A model generated the notes under the pieces. The model saw only the letters and a list, made by a program, of their open reading frames with translations, did not search any database and was not told the origin of the DNA. Shown piece by piece: positions 1 to 5,287 of a stretch of 5,287 bases of DNA (position 1 is its first letter; each line of letters begins with the position of its first letter). Location of the stretch: contig DATKXO010000450.1 in assembly GCA_035528995.1 (NCBI GenBank), forward strand, positions 1 through 5,287, written 5' to 3'. A program made the translations under genes and the position numbers. Source of the DNA: DATKXO01 sp035528995. Lineage in GTDB: Bacteria; Planctomycetota; Phycisphaerae; UBA1845.

Positions 1-13
1 TGCCGGTATGTCA

Positions 14-2641
14 CTATGCTGCAACGTAGTTGGCGACCAGTTTGGCCGCGACGCCGCCGATGTAGATGGGGATGTACACCAGGTCGCCAGCGCCCACCGT
101 GTCGCTCTTCATCGCCGTCGGCATGTCGAACACGCCGTCCCAGGCCCCCGCGCTGGGGGTTCTGACTCGGAAGGCCACGGCCTTGCCCGTGTGAGTGCCG
201 CCGAGGTTGCCGCCCATCGAGATGCCCGCCACGAACGTCCCAGTCCCGATCTCGGCCCCGGAGGGAACGTCGCACGAGGCGTTGAAGGCGCTGAAGTCAC
301 AGACCCCAGAGGTCGTAGTGAGGACCGAGCCCGTCTTGGCAAGCAAGCTGGCCCAACTTGCGCCCACCCCGCCGGCAGTCGATACGTTGGCAGCCAGGTA
401 GATGTAGTCGTGGACCGTGTAGATCGACACGTCTGCGGTCGTGATCGCGGTGGAAACCAGATAACCCGTCATCATCGCTTCGGTATACCCGGCCGCCAGT
501 TTGACCCCACCGTCATCGAAGTAAATCTCGATGCCGGAATGCTTGGTGACGCCATCCACCGGAATGGCAGTGCCAGAGGCAGCGTAGGAAGCCGTACCGA
601 TGACGATGCCCTGGGTGACGTTGGGGCCGGTCATCTTGATGCCGGTCGTTGTCGTCCCCGTCAGATTGATCCCGGTTGTCATTGCGCCGGCCATGCTGAT
701 GCCCGTGGCGGCAGCACCGATGGCAATCCCCGCCGTGGTCTGCGTGCCGATCGTGATGCCTGTTACGCAGTTGCCGGAGACGTTCAGGCCGGTGGTCGTT
801 GCGGCCCCGCTGATCTCGATACCGTCGGCACAGATTCCGCTGATCTTGATGCCGTCTGCCGAGCAGGCCCCGGTGATGGCGATGCCAGTCGCCGTGGCTC
901 CGATGGTGACGCCTACGGTGGTCGTGGCCCCGATATTGATGCCGGTCCCCATCGCCGTGGCGTTCATCGTGATGCCGGTCGTGTAGGTGCCCGCACCCGA
1001 CACGGAGATGCCGACCGTGGCCGTCTTGGCGGTGTCCACGTTCATGTACAGGCCCGTGTCCACGTCCATCTCGGCGTCGAGGAAGGCCACGTCCAGCAGG
1101 CCGGTCAGGGCGCTGTCACCCCGAACTTTCGCGTGAACGGCCGCAAGCCGCGTGGTCGTCATCGTCGTGGCGTTGTCCACGTTCACGTCGCCGAACAGGG
1201 CGCTGGAGTCGTCAGTGAGGGTTACACTGGCCGCCGAGCAGTTCAAGTACCCCGTCACGCCGCGGATACCCTTGATATTGTACGGCGTTCGCACTTCGGA
1301 CTTGATGCCCACAAGGGAAGCGGACGCCACGGCCGCGGACGAGTAGGCAAGGACATTCACCCCCGCCAGCGTATACGCGACGTTGCCGCCCGAAATCGCC
1401 GTGATGTCCACCGCGTTCACGTCGGCGGCCGATAGAGTGATGGTCGTGGAACCAATGAACACCGGCTTGGTCTGGCTGCTGGCCCGGATGGCGGCCGTGG
1501 TCTGCACGCCCGTCACGTCGATGCCGTAGGCCCCGGCTCCGGCCAGGAGCAGGCTCGCACCCGTCGGCGTACAGGTCGAGGCGATATTGATCGCGTTCGG
1601 CGTATCGCCGCTGATCGTGATGCCGGCCGTACTGCACGCGCCGGAGATGACGAGGCCGGTGGCCGTGGCGCCAATGGCGATGCCGGCCGTGGTCTGTGCC
1701 GCAATCGTGATGCCGGTCACGCAATTGCCAGACACATTCAAGCCAGTCGTCGTTGCGGCCCCGCTGATTTCGATACCGTCGGCACAGATGCCGGAAATCT
1801 TGATGCCATCGGTCGCCGTGCCCGTGATGGCCACGCCCGTTGTCGTGGCTCCGATGGTGATGCCGGTGGTGCAGGTCCCGATACCGATGCCGGTGGTGGC
1901 GACGCTGCTGGCGATGAGCAGGCCGTAGCCCCATGCGTCGGGACTGACCGCCGCGTCCCATGCGGTGCTGTAGATGCCCGCGTAGAACGCGGCCGTACTG
2001 CCCGTCTGGGTGAGCGTGCCCACGCCGCCCAACTTGCTGATCGACGCCACGCCCGCCAGGACGTGGTTGGTGTTCACGACGAGAGCGTTGTCGCCCGACT
2101 CCGAGGTGGAGATCATCCCCATGACGGCCGCGGTGATGCCGGTGCCCCCAAGGGTGAGGGCCGTCCCGGCGGTCTTGGTCCACTCGAACAGGCCGTAGAC
2201 ACCCGCGTGCATCTCGTCGTTCCACGCGCACTCGGCGGCCTTCAACTGGCCCTGCAACCCGAAGATGCGGGTGTTCCCGCCCGTCTGGTCGTGCGTGATG
2301 AGCACGCGAGAGAGGGTGCCCCGGATGTCGGGCACGCTGCCGGAGCCGAACAGGTCGTCTCCACCGTCGTCGGCGTAGATGCGCATCGCCGCCGTGTAGG
2401 TCGTCCGCTCCAATTCGACGCCGCTGCCCGACGCGATACTGGCGAAACTTCCGATGGCCTGGTAGTCCGCCACCTCGTTGGTGACGACAAGACCCTCGAA
2501 ATCGCCCGTCGTCTGGTTGAAGTTGCGCAGGGCCCTCCACATCCCAGTGGTCTTCATTACCGGGCACATTGCCCACAACTTGCGCTGATCCACAGCGCTC
2601 CAACTCGATCCAGAGTCTACCGCAAACGCATTGTTAGCCAT
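14..2641 (-). CDS. Large repetitive beta-solenoid protein, putative virion fibre or appendage
   Basis: This 875-residue protein is rich in Gly, Thr, Ala, Ile and Val, with few charged residues. It has no signal peptide, no membrane anchor, and no autotransporter or cell-wall sorting signal. The order is: N-terminal region 1-80; module M1 about 86-245; solenoid array A1 251-360; module M2 about 397-543; array A2 544-686; module M3 about 700-875. Array rungs are 9-12 residues with the core Gly-Ile-x-Ile-x-Gly, as expected for stacked beta-strands in a solenoid or trimeric fibre. M1 and M3 share IYxDDGG (88-94 and 706-712); M2 and M3 share TGYL (463-466 and 725-728). The start is fixed by a strong ribosome binding site, and the gene ends TAG TGA, a tandem in-frame stop (16-11). 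It follows the propeller gene by 96 bases on the same strand, so a virion role is inferred: tail fibre, whisker or capsid decoration. I do not recognise a named family. The coding call is secure; the function is not. Confidence 0.8.
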   Translation of the reverse strand: MANNAFAVDSGSSWSAVDQRKLWAMCPVMKTTGMWRALRNFNQTTGDFEGLVVTNEVADYQAIGSFASIASGSGVELERTTYTAAMRIYADDGGDDLFGSGSVPDIRGTLSRVLITHDQTGGNTRIFGLQGQLKAAECAWNDEMHAGVYGLFEWTKTAGTALTLGGTGITAAVMGMISTSESGDNALVVNTNHVLAGVASISKLGGVGTLTQTGSTAAFYAGIYSTAWDAAVSPDAWGYGLLIASSVATTGIGIGTCTTGITIGATTTGVAITGTATDGIKISGICADGIEISGAATTTGLNVSGNCVTGITIAAQTTAGIAIGATATGLVISGACSTAGITISGDTPNAINIASTCTPTGASLLLAGAGAYGIDVTGVQTTAAIRASSQTKPVFIGSTTITLSAADVNAVDITAISGGNVAYTLAGVNVLAYSSAAVASASLVGIKSEVRTPYNIKGIRGVTGYLNCSAASVTLTDDSSALFGDVNVDNATTMTTTRLAAVHAKVRGDSALTGLLDVAFLDAEMDVDTGLYMNVDTAKTATVGISVSGAGTYTTGITMNATAMGTGINIGATTTVGVTIGATATGIAITGACSADGIKISGICADGIEISGAATTTGLNVSGNCVTGITIGTQTTAGIAIGAAATGISMAGAMTTGINLTGTTTTGIKMTGPNVTQGIVIGTASYAASGTAIPVDGVTKHSGIEIYFDDGGVKLAAGYTEAMMTGYLVSTAITTADVSIYTVHDYIYLAANVSTAGGVGASWASLLAKTGSVLTTTSGVCDFSAFNASCDVPSGAEIGTGTFVAGISMGGNLGGTHTGKAVAFRVRTPSAGAWDGVFDMPTAMKSDTVGAGDLVYIPIYIGGVAAKLVANYVAA
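584..1012 (-). repeat. Solenoid repeat array A2 (residues 544-686)
   Basis: Fourteen rungs begin at residues 544, 556, 567, 577, 586, 597, 607, 618, 628, 638, 647, 657, 667 and 678. They use the same Gly-Ile-x-Ile core as A1, and rungs 597-647 align with A1 rungs 279-329 at a constant offset of 318 residues. Cysteines occur only at 593, 604 and 625; later rungs have Met or Thr where A1 would have Cys. The C-terminal rungs are richer in Met and Thr (GISMAGAMTTGINLTGTTTT). A2 is longer than A1, which suggests separate gain or loss of rungs. Confidence 0.8.
749..856 (-). repeat. Long direct repeat, copy 2 (in array A2)
   Basis: This stretch encodes residues 596-631, identical in protein to residues 278-313 and lying 954 bases (318 codons) away. 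Just N-terminal to the block the copies differ by one residue in length (ITGACSADG here against ITGTATDG), so the identity has a sharp edge there. It then continues with QTTAGIAIGA at 634-643. Confidence 0.8.
1562..1891 (-). repeat. Solenoid repeat array A1 (residues 251-360)
   Basis: Ten Gly-Ile/Leu/Val-x-Ile/Val rungs begin at residues 251, 260, 269, 279, 289, 300, 310, 320, 329 and 340, followed by a degenerate one at 350. In DNA this appears on the plus strand as recurring gatgccggt-like words about every 30 bases, always in the same codon phase. A longer period of about 50 residues (five rungs) is visible: residues 251-299 align with 300-349, with matching TGITI and KISG/VISG rungs. Cysteines fall at 257, 286, 307, 336 and 357, that is 29, 21, 29 and 21 apart. 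Confidence 0.8.
1703..1810 (-). repeat. Long direct repeat, copy 1 (in array A1)
   Basis: This stretch encodes residues 278-313, from DGIKISGICADG through GNCVTGITI. The same 36 residues recur without change at 596-631. By hand alignment the two DNA copies differ at about 16 of 108 bases, all synonymous, including a serine written TCC here and AGC in the other copy. After two substitutions the similarity continues through QTTAGIAIGA (316-325). Confidence 0.8.
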
Positions 2642-2737
2642 GTCTGCCGCTCCCTCTCCGGTGCCGGCGCCCCGCGGAGGTCGGGGTTGCTGCGCCGTTC
2701 GTCGCGGGCCGTTCTGGCCGCCCGGGCGCCACCTTTG
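2642..2737 (-). other. GC-rich intergenic leader with inverted repeats
   Basis: These 96 bases separate the two large genes and carry no supportable ORF of their own. An imperfect inverted repeat spans most of it: 2660-2671 (ggtgccggcgcc) can pair with 2725-2733 (ggcgccacc) as 4 + 5 base pairs around a 3-base bulge. Inside are two smaller hairpins, 2670-2674 with 2682-2686 (5 bp, overlapping the outer arm by two bases) and 2707-2710 with 2716-2719 (4 bp). There is no T-run after any stem in the transcript direction, so a classical intrinsic terminator is not supported. At this GC content some pairing is expected by chance. It could tune expression of the downstream gene or be without function. 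Confidence 0.35.
2651..2659 (-). promoter_or_regulatory. Ribosome binding site of the 875-residue protein gene
   Basis: The minus strand reads GGAGAGGGA and then nine bases before ATG at 2641-2639. This purine-rich stretch with a GGAG core is the best Shine-Dalgarno match near any start in the window. It supports Met-Ala-Asn-Asn as the true N-terminus. The site sits just outside the inverted repeat of the leader, so folding of the leader would leave it exposed. Confidence 0.65.
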
Positions 2738-5239
2738 TCAGTCAGTCGAAGTCTTGAGGATCACGTCCACCACTTCCCACTCGGGGCTGTTGGCCACGTC
2801 GGCGCTGTCCGCCAGTTCGCTGGCCGTGGTGGAGATCCGAACCTTGAATAGTTTGCCGCTTCGGTAGGCGTCCCACGCGATGCCTTCGATCAGAACATCG
2901 TTGGACCCCTCCATCGTGGCGTCCGTCGCGTCCAAGTCCTCGGCGCCGGTCTTGAGCCCCGTGACGGCCACGTTGACCCGCCGCGCCATGGTCCCTGTGT
3001 GGATCGTGCAGATCATGTCCGACGCCTCGCGGTGCCGGTATTCCTGGCCGAAGTAGCCTTCCCACTCGGTCGAGTAGTTGCAGGAAACCGCCCCGGCCGT
3101 GTCGGCGAAGCTCGCGCTCGGCCAGTAGAGGATTCGCCCGTCCGACAGGAACAGCAGCATCTTCGCCGGGCTGTCGGTCGGCCGGGCCAGCTCGCACATC
3201 CATGCGATGTAGGCACCCCGCAGGTTTCGCGGGTCGTACATGCCGGTCAGCGTGCCCAGCGACTCGTCGTAGATCAGCACCCGCGTCGGGCCGTGGTTGG
3301 CCAGGATCGGCACCCGCGTGATGGACGCACCCTTGCCGGCCGCCACGCGGAGCCGGATGGCGAACCCGGTGGCAGTCGTGCCGGACCCCACGGTCGTCGA
3401 AGCCCAGTCGGACGGGCTGGCGGCCGAGATCGTCCCGTCGTCGGCCAGCGGGCAGCCGCCGGTCGCGTCGTCGGGGTTCGTCGTGTCGCCCGTCACGGTC
3501 AGCGTTGCCCAGGCCGAGCCGTTCCAGTACTCCACCGCAATGCAGGCGGTGGACGTGTAGAGGGCCGCCTGTCCGACCGCCAGCGCGGCGGCGATGGCCG
3601 TGGGCTTGGCCGTCCAGATGAGGTAGGCCGCGTCGTTGTTGGCCGGCGAGTCGGGGAAGACCTGGTATGAGTAGGTCGTGCTGGTTCGGAGTGAAGCCGC
3701 GATGGTGGCCCAGCCGCTGTTGCCCTGGCTGGAGTCATGCACCAGCAGGGAGTTGCAACTGTAGGGCGTCCTCGGCACGGCCCACCACACCTCGCGCCGG
3801 GGGCTGTAGAAGGCCCCGCAGCACTGGTGGCGGTAGGCGGCGGGGACGGCCTTCAGCGTCGGCGTGAACTGGTCCTTCGCGACGTTGCGGACGCCAGCGG
3901 CGGCCCACATCATCACCTCGGCACCCAGTGAATAAGCGCCCGACGGCGTGGCGACCGCGCACTCGTCGGCGCAGCAGCCGCCCGCCACCCCCGTCGCCGT
4001 CGGGTAGAGTGACCCGTTGGGCAGCGGGCTCAGCCAGAAACTCGTCGCGTCGGTGAAGACCACGAAGCGGTTCCCGACCGGCCGGATGGCCTGGCAGCGC
4101 CCGCTGACGCCCGCATTGATGAACCCGTTGTACGGCTCGGCCGCCCAGGTGAGCGAGACGCCGCCCGCCGTGTAGGTCTGGTCGCCCGGCACCATGCAGG
4201 GGAAGCCCTGTAGGCTGAAGGCGATCTGACCGGGCACGAGGGCCGTGCTGAGGTAGCAGCCGCCGTAGACGGCCCTGGCGCCGTTGTAGGCCCCGTGCTG
4301 GGCCGGAATGGCCGCCCCGCCGCTGTTGGTGTGCCGGTTCCTGGTTCGGAGCGTGGCGTCCGAAATCTTCGACCCGGCCGATGCGTCGCCGCGGTCGATA
4401 CAGACATCGACGTACATCTGCTGCGTCCACGAGTCGGCCCCGAAGGCATTCTCGTTCCCACCCGTCGAGGAGACGATCTGTATCTCGTCCCACTCGTAGG
4501 CAAGGTCGTTCGTGTAGAGCTGGAGCCCTCCGGCCGCCGCGATTCCGGCATTGCTGATGCTGATTGAGCCCTTGCTGGCGGCCTGGTCCACTTCGCAACT
4601 TGTGGCCTGGAGGTCCTGGATACACGACAGTTCGCCGGTGGTGCTGTTTCGCTTGACCGCACCCATGAAGTAGTGGCCGTGCTTCGCGCCCGTCTCCGCA
4701 GCCGCGAGAACCGGCCCGATGTCGCACCGAATCCCACCCTTCCAGGCCCTGGCCGGCGTGCCGTTGGTGAAGCTTCCGGCGGTCGTCGCGTCGGGCTTGT
4801 AGTTCGGCGTGACGTGCCACTTGCTCATGCCCGCGTGGTCGCAGTGGTGCAGGCGGTCCTTGTGCGTGAACCACCAGCCCCGCTCGGTCACGACGTGCCC
4901 GCTCCACGGGTCCGCCATGTTGGTCCAGGAGGCGGCCACGTTCGCCCGTGTCGTCGCGTTGTAGATCAGTGCGTAGTCGATGCCGGCCGTGGCCGTCTCG
5001 TTCCGCTTGACCATCAGGTAGATGTCGCCCGAGGCGTTGGGGAACACGGCGGCCGACAGGCAGGCGTGCAGGCTTCCGGCGTTGGCGTCGAACTCGGCGA
5101 ACCCGGCCCGACCGGACAGGACTCCGGCCGTCAGCGTGATGTTGCGCGAGACGCGGCCCGTGCCCGAGCGCAGTTTATTCACTGCCAACTCGGTGTTGAG
5201 TCCGCCAAACCGCGCCACGATGTAGGGTTGCCTTGCCAT
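2738..5239 (-). CDS. Putative phage neck/nozzle-type beta-propeller structural protein with inserted beta-sandwich
   Basis: This 833-residue protein has no signal peptide and no membrane segment. Residues 11-47 carry the pattern FGGLNTE, a run to SRNITL, then GVLSGRAGF. It resembles the N-terminal signature (Gly-Gly-x-Asn-Thr, 'naming of positions', then Arg-x-Gly-Phe/Tyr) seen in phage beta-propeller proteins of the neck or tail nozzle, which hold packaged DNA or join tail to head. Residues 380-500 look like further blades: RFVVFTDATSFWLSP, then MMWAAAGVRNVAKDQF, then FYSPRREVWWAVP with a following LLVHD. Residues about 541-645 look like a separate inserted beta-sandwich. Blade-like strands resume at 650-833 (RVLIYDESLGTLTGMY, MLLFLSDGRILYWP). 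It has about 20 cysteines, including two Cys-Cys pairs (422-423, 473-474), which is many for a virion protein. The start is ATG at 5239, three bases after the upstream stop. No strong Shine-Dalgarno is visible (only GGATGGG about 11 bases upstream), so translational coupling is plausible. The next Met is residue 76, inside the conserved region, so this start is favoured. The protein may instead be a tail-tip or baseplate protein; the family assignment is from recalled pattern only. Confidence 0.55.
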   Translation of the reverse strand: MARQPYIVARFGGLNTELAVNKLRSGTGRVSRNITLTAGVLSGRAGFAEFDANAGSLHACLSAAVFPNASGDIYLMVKRNETATAGIDYALIYNATTRANVAASWTNMADPWSGHVVTERGWWFTHKDRLHHCDHAGMSKWHVTPNYKPDATTAGSFTNGTPARAWKGGIRCDIGPVLAAAETGAKHGHYFMGAVKRNSTTGELSCIQDLQATSCEVDQAASKGSISISNAGIAAAGGLQLYTNDLAYEWDEIQIVSSTGGNENAFGADSWTQQMYVDVCIDRGDASAGSKISDATLRTRNRHTNSGGAAIPAQHGAYNGARAVYGGCYLSTALVPGQIAFSLQGFPCMVPGDQTYTAGGVSLTWAAEPYNGFINAGVSGRCQAIRPVGNRFVVFTDATSFWLSPLPNGSLYPTATGVAGGCCADECAVATPSGAYSLGAEVMMWAAAGVRNVAKDQFTPTLKAVPAAYRHQCCGAFYSPRREVWWAVPRTPYSCNSLLVHDSSQGNSGWATIAASLRTSTTYSYQVFPDSPANNDAAYLIWTAKPTAIAAALAVGQAALYTSTACIAVEYWNGSAWATLTVTGDTTNPDDATGGCPLADDGTISAASPSDWASTTVGSGTTATGFAIRLRVAAGKGASITRVPILANHGPTRVLIYDESLGTLTGMYDPRNLRGAYIAWMCELARPTDSPAKMLLFLSDGRILYWPSASFADTAGAVSCNYSTEWEGYFGQEYRHREASDMICTIHTGTMARRVNVAVTGLKTGAEDLDATDATMEGSNDVLIEGIAWDAYRSGKLFKVRISTTASELADSADVANSPEWEVVDVILKTSTD
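3305..3619 (-). other. Inserted beta-sandwich domain within the propeller gene
   Basis: Residues about 541-645 of the 833-residue protein contain ALYTSTACIAVEYWNGSAW, then a Thr/Asp-rich loop, LADDGTISAASPSDWAS, and GFAIRLRVAAG. The order 'YW-x-G-x-x-W', 'dG-x-I-x-x-x-x-P-x-x-W', 'x-x-I-R-L-R-V' is one I recognise as a recurring small beta domain in phage tail and virion proteins. It usually reads YWIRLRV where this protein has FAIRLRV. Its job in those proteins is not firmly established; surface decoration or carbohydrate contact are guesses. The flanking sequence on both sides looks propeller-like, so the domain is best described as an insertion. Domain edges are approximate. Confidence 0.45.
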
Positions 5240-5242
5240 GCG

Positions 5243-5287
5243 TTAGAGGCCCATCCAGCCACTCGCCTGTGCCGACGACGCAAAGGC
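5243..5287 (-). CDS. C-terminal end of an upstream gene (partial)
   Basis: The minus strand from the window edge reads 14 sense codons (AFASSAQASGWMGL) and then TAA at 5245-5243. The frame is open to the edge, and its stop lies only three bases (CGC) before the ATG of the next gene, in the same frame. Such spacing is typical of neighbouring genes in a phage structural operon. The tail is too short to identify a family. Another minus-strand frame also stays open across the edge but would run deep into the next gene, so this frame is the more economical choice. The call rests on spacing and strand and not on homology. Confidence 0.5.
   Translation of the reverse strand, partial: AFASSAQASGWMGL

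Noticed and set aside
584..1012. Short words such as gatgccggt recurring about every 30 bases, resembling a CRISPR-like or minisatellite array.
   Set aside because: The period matches 10-codon protein rungs in phase, repeat words vary by synonymous changes, and there are no uniform repeats with unique spacers.
8..1435. A 475-codon open frame on the plus strand, opposite the solenoid gene, with a His/Arg/Gly/Asp-rich product.
   Set aside because: It is explained by the GC-rich, in-phase repeats of the minus-strand gene. The product has no family-like features, no ribosome binding site is evident, and the minus-strand frame shows clear synonymous-only variation between repeats.
1562..1891. Possible ice-binding or antifreeze solenoid because of Thr-rich regular rungs with cysteines.
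   Set aside because: No consistent T-x-T face is visible; the x positions in Gly-Ile-x-Ile vary among T, A, K, E, N and G. The virion context explains a solenoid more simply.
14..2641. Trimeric autotransporter adhesin or left-handed hexapeptide enzyme.
   Set aside because: There is no signal peptide or C-terminal membrane anchor, and the rungs are about 10 residues and not hexapeptide-based.
2660..2733. Intrinsic terminator between the two large genes.
   Set aside because: The stems are imperfect and none is followed by a T-run in the direction of transcription.
2063..2851. A 262-codon plus-strand frame crossing the gap between the two large genes.
   Set aside because: It overlaps both real genes in antisense, its product is Arg/Val/Gly-rich and shadow-like, and it has no recognisable motif.
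3735..4907. A 390-codon minus-strand frame in another phase within the propeller gene (and a similar one at 1212-2603 within the solenoid gene).
   Set aside because: Both products are extremely Arg/His/Gly-rich, as expected from out-of-frame reading of GC-rich coding DNA. The main frames carry the structural signatures.

Overview
The window looks like a piece of the late (virion structure) region of a tailed bacteriophage or prophage. It is GC-rich, by eye around 60-65%. All supported genes lie on the minus strand, are tightly packed, and read from high to low coordinates. No tRNA, integrase, replication or host metabolic gene is present. The host cannot be named from this sequence, and the phage assignment rests on protein architecture, since I could not run a database search.

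In transcription order, the window opens with the last 14 codons of an upstream gene (5243-5287). Three bases later comes an 833-residue protein (5239-2738). Its N-terminal Gly-Gly-Leu-Asn-Thr / Gly-Val-Leu-Ser-Gly-Arg-Ala-Gly-Phe signature and its later beta-strand repeats resemble the beta-propeller proteins that close the phage neck or nozzle. A tail-protein-type beta-sandwich appears to be inserted late in the propeller. A 96-base GC-rich, inverted-repeat-bearing gap follows (2737-2642), ending in a good ribosome binding site.

The last gene (2641-14) encodes an 875-residue low-charge Gly/Thr/Ala/Ile protein. Two long arrays of about 10-residue Gly-Ile-x-Ile rungs alternate with three apparently related non-repeat modules. 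This is the pattern expected of a beta-solenoid virion fibre or other surface appendage. It ends in two consecutive in-frame stops, 10 bases before the edge of the window.

Taken together, the inferred picture is one co-transcribed structural unit: a connector/nozzle-like protein followed by a solenoid fibre or decoration protein. The most unusual item is the solenoid protein. It has a module-array-module-array-module plan, a roughly 50-residue super-repeat marked by regularly spaced cysteines, and a 36-residue block present twice with identical amino acids but diverged codons.
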